Assembly (NCBI GenBank): GCA_031266115.1
Contig: JAISBQ010000035.1
Span: forward strand, 1-14,459
DNA: 14,459 nt
Direction: 5' to 3'
Origin: Bifidobacteriaceae bacterium
GTDB taxonomy: Bacteria > Actinomycetota > Actinomycetes > Actinomycetales > WQXJ01
Made by a program: the position numbers and the translations under genes. The notes under the pieces are model-generated. The model searched no databases, was not told the origin of the DNA, and was given only the letters and a program-made list of their open reading frames with translations. Of the stretch, positions 8,134 through 14,459 are shown one piece after another (position 1 is the first letter of the stretch; every line of letters starts with the position of its first letter).

Positions 8134-8164
8134 CCCGGCCGGCGGGCATGCCACGCCGGACGGG
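8134..8164 (-). promoter_or_regulatory. Stem-loop upstream of the MFS exporter gene
   Basis: Arms 8134-8144 and 8154-8164 pair at 10 of 11 positions (mismatch 8138/8160) around a 9-nt loop that contains the palindrome GGCATGCC. It sits 45 nt before the MFS start. It could be an RNA hairpin in the leader or a DNA operator dyad; the sequence does not decide. Confidence 0.45.
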
Positions 8165-8175
8165 CCCGAGGGGGC

Positions 8176-8212
8176 GCCGTGGGCCGGGCCAATGGAACCC
8201 CCGGCCCACGGC
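8176..8212 (-). terminator. Strong 13-bp perfect hairpin, likely terminator after the ABM gene
   Basis: GCCGTGGGCCGGG (8176-8188) pairs perfectly with 8200-8212 around an 11-nt loop. No U-tract follows on the minus strand, as is common for actinobacterial hairpin terminators. It lies 48 bp after the stop of the ABM gene and 87 bp before the MFS start, so it would separate the two transcripts. Confidence 0.55.
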
Positions 8213-8218
8213 TGGCAG

Positions 8219-8255
8219 GCTCGGCGGTTGCCACGGGGCCTATGGGCCGCCGAGC
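8219..8255 (-). terminator. Hairpin directly after the ABM stop codon
   Basis: GCTCGGCGG (8219-8227) pairs perfectly with CCGCCGAGC (8247-8255). The 19-nt loop can close a few more pairs. It starts 5 nt after the stop codon at 8261-8263 and is followed after 6 nt by the stronger hairpin 8176-8212. Together they look like a tandem terminator. Confidence 0.5.
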
Positions 8256-8260
8256 AGCTT

Positions 8261-8566
8261 TCAGATGGTTGATGCCGGATGGTCGCCGGCCACGGGGGTC
8301 AACTCAACAAGATCCACGGCCGGATCCACCAGCGGGGCAACATCTGCCACCAGTCGGTTCAAGGCGTCGGCTTCGCCGTGGGCAACCAACGCCTCGGGGG
8401 ACTCCCACTTTTCGACCAGCACAAACCGGTCCGACGCCTCGTGCAGCGCGTAGAGCTGACATCCTGGTTCGGCGTAGACGTCGGTCTGTGCGGCAGCGAT
8501 CACCGCATGGACGGCGTCATGGTGGCCGGGCTTCGGGTAGAACGTCGCGACAACAACAACACTCAT
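8261..8566 (-). CDS. Small ABM-fold protein (putative quinol monooxygenase / antibiotic biosynthesis monooxygenase family)
   Basis: This encodes 101 residues, the normal length for single-domain ABM (dimeric alpha-beta ferredoxin-like) proteins. The pattern fits: first strand VVVVATFYPKPG, a helix of small residues to QTDVYAEPGCQLYALHE, then DRFVLVEKWESPEALVAHGEADAL, where the family's E-x-W and following His are conserved. Family members include YgiN-like quinol monooxygenases and enzymes acting on polyketide or aldehyde substrates; many are uncharacterised, so no substrate is assigned. GAGGTG lies 6 nt from the ATG. A TACCGT (minus strand, 8633-8638) could be a -10 element, though I find no -35. 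An 11-bp dyad, GGGAC-g-GTCCC (8604-8614), lies between it and the start. Two hairpins follow the stop, so it is probably monocistronic. Any link to the downstream efflux genes is only positional. Confidence 0.85.
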   Translation of the reverse strand: MSVVVVATFYPKPGHHDAVHAVIAAAQTDVYAEPGCQLYALHEASDRFVLVEKWESPEALVAHGEADALNRLVADVAPLVDPAVDLVELTPVAGDHPASTI

Positions 8567-8761
8567 CGGTTCACCTCACGTCAGGAGACAACTCATGGCC
8601 CGTGGGACGGTCCCCATGCCGCCCACCTGGCCACGGTAGCGGACTTTGCGAGCCGCTGCGCCGCCGCAGGATGGCGAAGGCCACCCGCGGCGCTGGATGG
8701 TCCCGACACGCGGTGGGTCCGCCGGATCTGAGAGCCGACAACCACGGACGCTGCCGCCACC
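8567..8761. other. Gap between dhaM and the ABM gene
   Basis: These 195 bp hold no gene I can support. They contain the possible -10 hexamer at 8633-8638, the 8604-8614 dyad, and a weak 7-bp inverted repeat (8658-8664 with 8687-8693, 22-nt loop) that could belong to a dhaM terminator but has no T-run. Confidence 0.4.
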
Positions 8762-11278
8762 TCAGAGCCCAGTGACCGGTCTGGGTGCCGCGAGCAGGGC
8801 GCGGACCGCGGCGGCGTCGGGGCACGTGAGGGCCCGGCGCGCGAGGGCTCGGGCCTCGGCACGAGACCATCCGCGAATCGCTTCCTTGACCTCACCAATC
8901 GCCGGCGGCGCGACAGAGACAGACCTCACGCCCAGGCCCACCAAGACTGGGGCCGCCGCGGGGTCCGATGCCAACTCGCCGCACACGGACACTGATGCCC
9001 GGCCCCGCGCCGATCGTGTGAGCGCCTTGATCAGCGCCAGCACACCCGGATCGAGGCCATCGCCCAACCCAGCAACCGCCGGGTTCCCGCGATCGGCAGC
9101 TAAGGCGTACTGCGTGAGATCGTTCGTGCCGACAGAGAAGAAATCAACGGTCGGCGCGAAGGCGGCCGCCTTCATGGCCACGCACGGCACCTCGACCATG
9201 ATCCCCACCTTGAGGTGATCGGGCACCGACCCGCCCTGTCGGAAGGCGGCTCGCGCCGTGAGAATGCGAGCCTCACGCAACTCACGGACATCGGCCACCA
9301 TCGGGAACATGATGGAGACCGGGAAGTCCCTCGCCACCTCGATCAGCGCCATGAGCTGATCGGTGAAGACCTCGGGGTATCGCAGGCATAGGCGAAGCCC
9401 GCGCACGCCGAGAAACGGATTGTCCTCCGGTGGAATCGGCAGGTAGGCGATGGGCTTGTCGCCGCCCGCATCCAGCGTGCGGAACACCGTGCGACGTCCG
9501 TCCATGGCCGCGGCGATTGCGCGGTAGACCTCCACCTGAGCCTCGCGCGTAGGAGGTTGGCGCAAGTCTTGGAACAGGAACTCGGTGCGAACCAGCCCGC
9601 ATCCGTCGGCGCCAGCACTCACGGCGCGGATAGCATCGTCCACCGATCCCACGTTCGCGCACACGGGAACGACAGGGCCGTCATCGGCCAGGTGCGCCGG
9701 CTCACGGGCGGCCTTGGCGGCAGCCTTCAAGGCGCTGCGGCGTGCCTTCGCCTTGGTCTTGAGATCGGTGACGATGGCGGCGGAAGGATTGACCGTGAGG
9801 GTACCGGCCACGCCATCGATCGCGAGCACCGTCCCCTCGGGCAGGTCAAGGACCTGGCTGCCCGCGCCGGTCACCATGGGGATTCCCAGGGAGCGCGCCA
9901 CGATGGCGGCATGGGACGTTGGCGATCCAGCCGCGAGGACGATGCCGGTCACCACCTTTGAGTTCACACTCGCGGCCTCGCCGGGGTCGAGGTCCTCGGC
10001 CACGAGGATCCCCTTGCCAGTCACCGTGGCTGGGCCGACACCCAGGAGGTTCCGCAGCACCCTCTCGGCAAGGCCCCACACGTCGACGGCTCGCGCACGC
10101 AGGTAGGCGTCGTCCATCGCCTCGAACTGGGCGCGGAGTGAGCCGAGGACTGCGTTCCATGCCGCCGCGCCGCTGCGACCGGCTTCCACCTGCGAGGTGA
10201 CCTGGGCCAAGAGTGCAGGATCCCGGAGCAAGAGGATGTGGGCGTCAAAGATCGCCGTATCCACACCTCCCGGAGTGCGCAGCGCCGCTGCGCGCAGGTC
10301 GGCGAGATCGCCGGCCACGGCGTCGATAGCCGCGGTCAGGCGGGCCATGTGCTCGGCTGGGGTGCCGGCCTCCCGGGCCGGGATCTCGACGGGTGCGGAC
10401 CGCAAGTGCCGGGCCGGTCCCACCGCGTAGCCAGGCGAGGCGGCCCGCGGGACGCCGCCGGCGGGCGGCGCCGGTTCGGCGAGAACCACAGCGGCGACGC
10501 TTCCGGCGCCCTCGCCGAATCCAGCTTCAGCCTGCGCGACGAGGGCGTAGAGGGCTTGGCGGGCATCCGGGCCGCTGGCCTCAAGCTCAAGTTGGTGGCC
10601 CTTGACGGCACCAAGGGTGGTCACACCGGCCAGCGACCCGCCGGGCACCCAGTCCGACCCGGTCGTGACGTTGCGCACCCGAACATCGGCGTTCCACGCG
10701 CGAACCTCCGCCACGAACACCGCGGCCGGGCGCGCATGGATCCCGTGATCGCCCACCACCGGCACGATGGCGCTAACGGCGGCCACGCCGGGTCCGCCGC
10801 CCGGCCTCACGGTGCCACCCACGCTCGCCGCCGCGGCTCCGCCGGCTTGGGCGCCAGGCGGGGGAACGTCATCGGACGCGAGGTGGGCCTTCTTGCCCGC
10901 CAAGGCGTTCGTGGCCTCGCGGAGAACGTCGCTGCGGCTCCCTCCGCCTCCGGCGGTGACAGCTGCGGCCACCAGGCCCTCCACCAGCGGTGCGGGGGTG
11001 ACCACAACCCGCTCGGCCATCGCGGGGCTGAGCAGTTCCAGTGCCATGTCGCTTGCGAGCAGAGCCGAACCGAGATCGACAAGCACCACCACGCCGTCGG
11101 GGGAATCGGCGCGGACAATGGCGTCCACCACCGCCAGTGGGTCGGTCCCTAGACCGCCGTCCGGTGCACCCGCTGCGACCGCCATCGTGACGTCCGCGGC
11201 CCCCGGCATCGCCGACGCCAACGCCACCGCCTCGGCGGCCAACGGCCGGGAGTGGCTGACAACGACGATGCCAATCAT
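8762..11278 (-). CDS. dhaM: DhaM fused to HPr and full-length Enzyme I: PEP-dependent phosphoryl donor for dihydroxyacetone kinase
   Basis: This encodes 838 residues with a complete cytosolic phosphorelay in one chain. Residues 1 to about 125 are the EIIA-Man-like DhaM domain, with active-site His9 in VVVSHSRPLA and VDLGSAL. An Ala/Gly/Pro linker follows. Residues about 165-255 are HPr-like, with His181 in GIHARPAA. Residues about 275-838 are Enzyme I: swivelling-domain His456 in SPTSHAAIVARSLGIP, then the PEP-binding barrel with RTEFLFQD, GGDKPIAYLPIP, NPFLGVRGLR, MVEVPCVAM, GTNDLTQYALAADR and Cys766 in CGELASD. E. coli DhaM stops after the N-terminal part of EI and is about half this size; here the PEP-binding half is present and all relay residues are kept. 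Phosphate from PEP should pass to DhaL-bound ADP. The start overlaps the dhaL stop by 4 bp (ATGA), so it is translationally coupled. HPr lacks an obvious gene partner in the window. Confidence 0.95.
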   Translation of the reverse strand: MIGIVVVSHSRPLAAEAVALASAMPGAADVTMAVAAGAPDGGLGTDPLAVVDAIVRADSPDGVVVLVDLGSALLASDMALELLSPAMAERVVVTPAPLVEGLVAAAVTAGGGGSRSDVLREATNALAGKKAHLASDDVPPPGAQAGGAAAASVGGTVRPGGGPGVAAVSAIVPVVGDHGIHARPAAVFVAEVRAWNADVRVRNVTTGSDWVPGGSLAGVTTLGAVKGHQLELEASGPDARQALYALVAQAEAGFGEGAGSVAAVVLAEPAPPAGGVPRAASPGYAVGPARHLRSAPVEIPAREAGTPAEHMARLTAAIDAVAGDLADLRAAALRTPGGVDTAIFDAHILLLRDPALLAQVTSQVEAGRSGAAAWNAVLGSLRAQFEAMDDAYLRARAVDVWGLAERVLRNLLGVGPATVTGKGILVAEDLDPGEAASVNSKVVTGIVLAAGSPTSHAAIVARSLGIPMVTGAGSQVLDLPEGTVLAIDGVAGTLTVNPSAAIVTDLKTKAKARRSALKAAAKAAREPAHLADDGPVVPVCANVGSVDDAIRAVSAGADGCGLVRTEFLFQDLRQPPTREAQVEVYRAIAAAMDGRRTVFRTLDAGGDKPIAYLPIPPEDNPFLGVRGLRLCLRYPEVFTDQLMALIEVARDFPVSIMFPMVADVRELREARILTARAAFRQGGSVPDHLKVGIMVEVPCVAMKAAAFAPTVDFFSVGTNDLTQYALAADRGNPAVAGLGDGLDPGVLALIKALTRSARGRASVSVCGELASDPAAAPVLVGLGVRSVSVAPPAIGEVKEAIRGWSRAEARALARRALTCPDAAAVRALLAAPRPVTGL

Positions 11279-11925
11279 GCGCCCAGGGTGCGTGCTGCGG
11301 TCTCGATTAGCAGGGCCATCGACGTGGCACCCGGATCCTGATGCCCGATCGACCGCTCCCCGAGATACGACGCCCGGCCCTTCCTGGCGAGCATGGGTAT
11401 GGTCGCGTCGCGTCCATCGTTCGCCGCTGCACCTGCGGCCGCGAGCGCCGCCGCGAGCGTGCCCCCGGCCAGCACCTGCGACCGCATCGCGTCGACCGCC
11501 GGGGTCAGCGCGTCGATCATCGTCTTGTCGCCGGCCAGCGCCTTGCCACGGGCGCGTAGGCCCTCCAGGCCCCGTGCGAACGCGTCTGTGACGCCTTGCC
11601 CGTCCAGGTCCACCGCACTGCCCAAGCCCGTCGCCATCCTGAGGAACATGGTGCCGTACAGGGGGCCGGACGCCCCGCCCACCGTGGACACCAGGGTCAT
11701 GGCAACCTTCTGGAACGCCGGCCCGATCGCGGCAACCTCGCCGCCCGCCACCGCGGCCCGAAGCGCGTCATCGGCCGCGTCCATGCCGCGCCGCATGTTG
11801 ACCCCATGGTCGCCGTCGCCGATAGCGCTGTCCAACTCGGTCAGGACAGTGGCCTTCGAATCGACCTCTTCCCGGAAGGCGTGGATCCAGCGGGCGACGC
11901 CGTCGACCGTCACAACATCAGCCAT
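11275..11925 (-). CDS. dhaL: Dihydroxyacetone kinase ADP-binding subunit DhaL
   Basis: I chose the ATG at 11925 (216 residues), which shares one base with the dhaK stop (TGATG). An ATG at 11970 in the same frame would overlap dhaK by 46 bp and add a non-conserved 15-residue stretch. DhaL is an alpha-helical barrel that keeps ADP/ATP tightly bound with two Mg ions and passes the gamma-phosphate to dihydroxyacetone on DhaK. The Mg-binding aspartates are Asp32, Asp37 and Asp39 in ELDSAIGDGDHG, the usual triad shifted by two from E. coli. GGASGPLYGTMFLRMA and KTMIDAL are the nucleotide-cap motifs. ERSIGHQDPGATSM near the C-terminus is also conserved. The length matches the PTS-type family, not the fused ATP-dependent kinase, and the dhaM neighbour agrees. 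The 3' end overlaps dhaM by 4 bp. Confidence 0.96.
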   Translation of the reverse strand: MADVVTVDGVARWIHAFREEVDSKATVLTELDSAIGDGDHGVNMRRGMDAADDALRAAVAGGEVAAIGPAFQKVAMTLVSTVGGASGPLYGTMFLRMATGLGSAVDLDGQGVTDAFARGLEGLRARGKALAGDKTMIDALTPAVDAMRSQVLAGGTLAAALAAAGAAANDGRDATIPMLARKGRASYLGERSIGHQDPGATSMALLIETAARTLGA

Positions 11926-12926
11926 CAGGCACCCCACCGCAGGCCGGGCGTCACCACCGGCGCGTCCCACAAGGCGAGACGCTGCGGGGTGGCCCGCAGC
12001 AGGGTGAAGGAAGCGCCCGACATGTCGAGCGACGTCATGTAGTTGCCCACCAGGGTTCGGGCGGCGGTCAGGCCGTGGCTGCCAAGAATCTTGCTCAGCT
12101 CGGCGTTCATCAGGTACAGCTCGATCAACGGCGTCGCGCCCATGCCGTTAACCAGCACAATCACCTCGTCGCCCGAGACGAAGGGCAGATCGTCGATGAT
12201 CGGTCCGCCGAGAGCCTCGGCCAACTCGGCCGCAGTGGCGTGGGTGCGCCGCTCACGTCCCGGCTCGCCATGAATGCCAACACCGAACTCGATCTGGTTC
12301 TCGCCCAACTCGAACATCGGCTTGCCAGCGGCAGGGGTGGTCACTGGTGTCAGGGCCAGTCCCATCGAGCGGCCTTCGGTAACAACACCGCGGCCGATCG
12401 CCGCGACCTCGGCGAGTGGCAGACCCTGTTCTGCGGCGGCACCGACGATCTTCTCGACCATCACCGTCAAACCCACCCCCCGCCTTCCGGCGGTATACAG
12501 GGAGTCCTGAACGGCTACGTCATCGTCCACCAAGATCGTTTCGATCTCGACATCGCCGTTGGCCTGAGCGATTTCTCCGGCCATCTCGAAGTTCATGACA
12601 TCACCCGTGTAGTTCTTGACGATATGGATGACACCGGCACCGCCGTTGGCGCGATTGGTGGCCTCGACCACCTGATCGGGGACCGGCGAGGTGAAGATTT
12701 CGCCGCATGCCGCGGCGTCTAGCATGCCGGTGCCGACAAAACCGGCGTGTGCCGGCTCATGACCGCTGCCTCCGCCACAGATGACGCCGACTTTGCCGGG
12801 ACGTGGGCCGCAGGCCCGGTAGACGACGCTGAGTTCGGTGTTGACAGCGAGTTCGGGATGTGCGGCCGCGAGGCCCGCGAGAGACTCGGCGACGACGGTC
12901 GCCGGGGAGTTGATGAGCTTTTTCAC
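11925..12926 (-). CDS. dhaK: Dihydroxyacetone kinase substrate-binding subunit DhaK
   Basis: This encodes 333 residues from a GTG start at 12926. The GTG is chosen because a perfect AAGGAG lies 8 nt upstream and the N-terminus MKKLINSP matches the family. DhaK binds dihydroxyacetone as a covalent hemiaminal on a histidine and receives phosphate from DhaL, yielding dihydroxyacetone phosphate for glycolysis. His219 in GVGIHGEPG is the covalent ligand (His218 in E. coli). His56 in GGGSGHEPAH and Asp109 in YTGDVMNF sit at the same numbers as the E. coli catalytic residues. EIETILVDDDVAVQDS and RRGVGLTVMVEKI are further conserved blocks. Only 47 bp separate it from the asd stop, with no hairpin seen, so read-through from lysC-asd is plausible. 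No dhaR or dhaS regulator or glycerol dehydrogenase gene is in the window. Confidence 0.97.
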   Translation of the reverse strand: MKKLINSPATVVAESLAGLAAAHPELAVNTELSVVYRACGPRPGKVGVICGGGSGHEPAHAGFVGTGMLDAAACGEIFTSPVPDQVVEATNRANGGAGVIHIVKNYTGDVMNFEMAGEIAQANGDVEIETILVDDDVAVQDSLYTAGRRGVGLTVMVEKIVGAAAEQGLPLAEVAAIGRGVVTEGRSMGLALTPVTTPAAGKPMFELGENQIEFGVGIHGEPGRERRTHATAAELAEALGGPIIDDLPFVSGDEVIVLVNGMGATPLIELYLMNAELSKILGSHGLTAARTLVGNYMTSLDMSGASFTLLRATPQRLALWDAPVVTPGLRWGA

Positions 12927-12934
12927 TGTGGATG

Positions 12935-12940
12935 CTCCTT
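12935..12940 (-). promoter_or_regulatory. Strong ribosome binding site fixing the GTG start of dhaK
   Basis: AAGGAG on the minus strand, 8 nt from the GTG at 12926. It is the best Shine-Dalgarno match in the window and decides the non-ATG start. Confidence 0.8.
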
Positions 12941-12973
12941 AGGTTGTGGAAAGGTCGATGAGTATGGGAAGCC

Positions 12974-14014
12974 TCATCGCGCAGCGACGAGTTCGGCGAC
13001 CTGAATAGCGTTGAGCGCAGCCCCTTTACGCAGGTTATCGCCCACACAGAAAAGCGCCAGGCCTCTTCCGTCCGGAACGGAGAAGTCCTCGCGGATTCTC
13101 CCCACGAGGACCGGATCGCGCCCAGCGGCGTCCAACGGCGCGGGAATGTCGGCGAGCCTCACTCCTGGCGCGGTGGCCAGCAGCTCGGTCGCACGGGCAG
13201 GAGTGATCGGGGATGAGAATTCGGCGTTGACACTCACGCCGTGACCGGTGAACACTGGCACACGAACGCATGTGCCGGACACGGCCAGGTCGGGGATATC
13301 AAGAATCCGGCGCGATTCGTTCCGCAACTTCGCTTCTTCGCCGGTCTCGCCCGAACCGTCGTCGAGAATCGCACCGGCGAGCGGAATGAAGTTGAACGCG
13401 ATGGGTAAGGGAAAGACCTCGGGGGCAGGCACGGCGAATGCCTGGCCGTCATGGGCCAGTGCCGCCATGTCGTGCCTCGCTGCGCTAGCGGCCTGCATCG
13501 CCAATTCCCTCGTCCCTCGCAGGCCAGCCCCCGAGACAGCCTGATAGGTGGCAACGATCATGCGTCGTAGCCCAGCCTCGCGATGCAACGGGCCGAGGGC
13601 CGGCATCGCCGCCATCGTCGTGCAGTTCGGGTTGGCGATGATGCCCTTGGGAAGGTGGGCTACCTCGTGGCCGTTGACCTCCGCCACGATCAACGGAACC
13701 TCGGGATCCGAGCGCCAGGCGGAGGAATTGTCGATGACGATGGCGCCGGTGGCCGCAAAGCGGGGGGCATACACCTGACTGGCGAGCGCGCCTGCCGAGA
13801 ACAGTGCGATGTCCACACCCGACGGGTCGGCAGCATCGACATCCTCGACCGTCACTTCGCGCCCCGCCCACGGCAAGCTCACCCCGGCGGAGCGGGCCGA
13901 AGCGAAGAACCTCACCTGGGCCACCGGGAAGTCCCGCTCCGCCAGAAGGCGGCGCATCACGCCTCCAACCTGGCCGGTCGCCCCGACCACAGCGACAGTG
14001 AAACGCCCGGTCAT
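12974..14014 (-). CDS. asd: Aspartate-semialdehyde dehydrogenase
   Basis: This encodes 346 residues, the normal length for this cytosolic homotetramer or dimer. It reduces aspartyl phosphate with NADPH to aspartate semialdehyde, the branch point to lysine, diaminopimelate for peptidoglycan, threonine, methionine and isoleucine. The N-terminal nucleotide fold has GATGQVGGVMRRLL (about residues 10-24). IDNSSAWR precedes the active site, where the nucleophile is Cys131 in NPNCTTM. TYQAVSGAGLRGTREL follows, and the acid/base histidine is His258 in FTGHGVSVNAEF. The C-terminal GDNLRKGAALNAIQVAEL is also conserved. A GGGGGGAG run lies about 6 nt before the ATG. The start overlaps the lysC stop by 4 bp (ATGA), the classical actinobacterial coupling of the first two enzymes of the pathway. 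Confidence 0.97.
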   Translation of the reverse strand: MTGRFTVAVVGATGQVGGVMRRLLAERDFPVAQVRFFASARSAGVSLPWAGREVTVEDVDAADPSGVDIALFSAGALASQVYAPRFAATGAIVIDNSSAWRSDPEVPLIVAEVNGHEVAHLPKGIIANPNCTTMAAMPALGPLHREAGLRRMIVATYQAVSGAGLRGTRELAMQAASAARHDMAALAHDGQAFAVPAPEVFPLPIAFNFIPLAGAILDDGSGETGEEAKLRNESRRILDIPDLAVSGTCVRVPVFTGHGVSVNAEFSSPITPARATELLATAPGVRLADIPAPLDAAGRDPVLVGRIREDFSVPDGRGLALFCVGDNLRKGAALNAIQVAELVAAR

Positions 14015-14459
14015 CGTCCGCTCCCCCCGTACACAATCGCCTCACCCTCGGTGGAGTCGAGGTCGAATGCGCTATGAACCGCCCGGACGGCATCGTCGAG
14101 CACATCGGCACGGGTCACCACCGAGATACGGATCTCTGAGGTCGAGATCATCTCGATGTTGACCCCGGCCCCGGACAGGGCGGAGAACAGGCGGGCGCTC
14201 ACGCCAGGGTGCGAACGCATGCCGGCGCCCACCAAGGAGAGCTTCCCGATCTTGGAATCAGCGAGGAGTTCCCGATATCCGAGGTTCGCCCGCGCTGCCT
14301 CCAAGGCGGAGACCGTCGCCGCGACATCGGTGGTCGGTAGCGTGAACGAGATGTCGGTACGGCCGGTCTGGCCGAGGGCGACGTTCTGGACGATCATGTC
14401 GATGTTCGCCTCGGCTCCCGCCACCACCTCGAAGACCGCAGCCGCTTTGCCAGGAACAT
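14011..14459 (-). CDS. lysC: Aspartate kinase, C-terminal ACT domains (5' part beyond window)
   Basis: The last 148 residues are present; the frame stays open through base 14459, and the kinase domain lies outside the window. The enzyme phosphorylates aspartate, the first step of the aspartate family. Visible are the two tandem ACT regulatory domains: GKAAAVFEVVAGAEANIDMIVQNV with TDISFTLP, then DSKIGKLSLVGAGMRSHPGV and GAGVNIEMISTSEIRISVVT, ending IVYGGSGR. The layout and ending match the corynebacterial enzyme, in which these domains bind lysine and threonine for concerted feedback inhibition. In such bacteria an internal start in lysC also yields a separate beta subunit made of the ACT region; that start would lie outside the window. 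A GTG at 14427 is an internal codon, not the gene start. Confidence 0.96.
   Translation of the reverse strand, partial: VPGKAAAVFEVVAGAEANIDMIVQNVALGQTGRTDISFTLPTTDVAATVSALEAARANLGYRELLADSKIGKLSLVGAGMRSHPGVSARLFSALSGAGVNIEMISTSEIRISVVTRADVLDDAVRAVHSAFDLDSTEGEAIVYGGSGR

Noticed and set aside
8658..8693. Inverted repeat GCGCCGC/GCGGCGC as the dhaM terminator
   Set aside because: The stem is only 7 bp with a 22-nt loop and no T-run in very GC-rich sequence, so it is likely chance; it is mentioned only in the gap description.
11926..11970. Upstream ATG start (11970) for dhaL
   Set aside because: It lies inside dhaK and adds a non-conserved stretch. The ATG at 11925 overlaps the dhaK stop in the typical coupled manner and gives the normal Asp triad numbering.

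Overview
The window comes from a high-GC actinomycete (Actinobacteria). The evidence is the GC-rich third codon positions, the lysC-asd order with C-terminal aspartokinase ACT domains of the corynebacterial type, actinobacterial Ig-like surface repeats rich in Lys, Tyr and Gly, and GC-rich hairpins with no U-tract. The species cannot be named from sequence alone. No tRNA, rRNA, CRISPR array, insertion sequence or origin was seen. Eight of the ten genes lie on the minus strand in the right two thirds; the left third is a divergent pair of secreted-protein genes.

Left region (1-4537): a very large secreted or surface protein reads leftwards and runs off the window edge at base 1. It has a signal peptide, a nidogen-like (NIDO) domain, carboxypeptidase-regulatory-like beta-sandwich modules, a 16-unit PTDD-type tetrapeptide linker, and Ig-like repeats. 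A 278-bp divergent gap separates it from a 438-residue secreted protein, read rightwards, built from three related Ig-like repeats. Both are probably cell-envelope or matrix proteins.

Middle region (4548-8566, minus strand): a 14-helix DHA2-family MFS exporter is followed 34 bp later by a type-IV-fold ABC exporter half-transporter. They look like a two-gene efflux operon. Upstream lies a small antibiotic-biosynthesis-monooxygenase (ABM) fold protein. The gap between ABM and MFS holds three consecutive GC-rich stem-loops in 122 bases.

Right region (8762-14459, minus strand): lysC (3' part), asd, dhaK, dhaL and dhaM. lysC/asd, dhaK/dhaL and dhaL/dhaM overlap by 4, 1 and 4 bp, and asd and dhaK are only 47 bp apart. 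This suggests one transcription unit joining aspartate-family amino acid synthesis to PTS-type dihydroxyacetone kinase. DhaM carries EIIA, HPr and a full-length Enzyme I with its PEP-binding half. The kinase could therefore draw phosphate from PEP without any separate PTS proteins: PEP to EI (His456), HPr (His181), EIIA (His9), DhaL-bound ADP/ATP, and finally dihydroxyacetone held on DhaK His219.

The least ordinary features are the nidogen-domain surface protein with its 12-bp repeat tract, the triple hairpin ahead of the exporter genes, and the self-contained DhaM coupled to lysC-asd. I did not find a clearly new multi-gene system.
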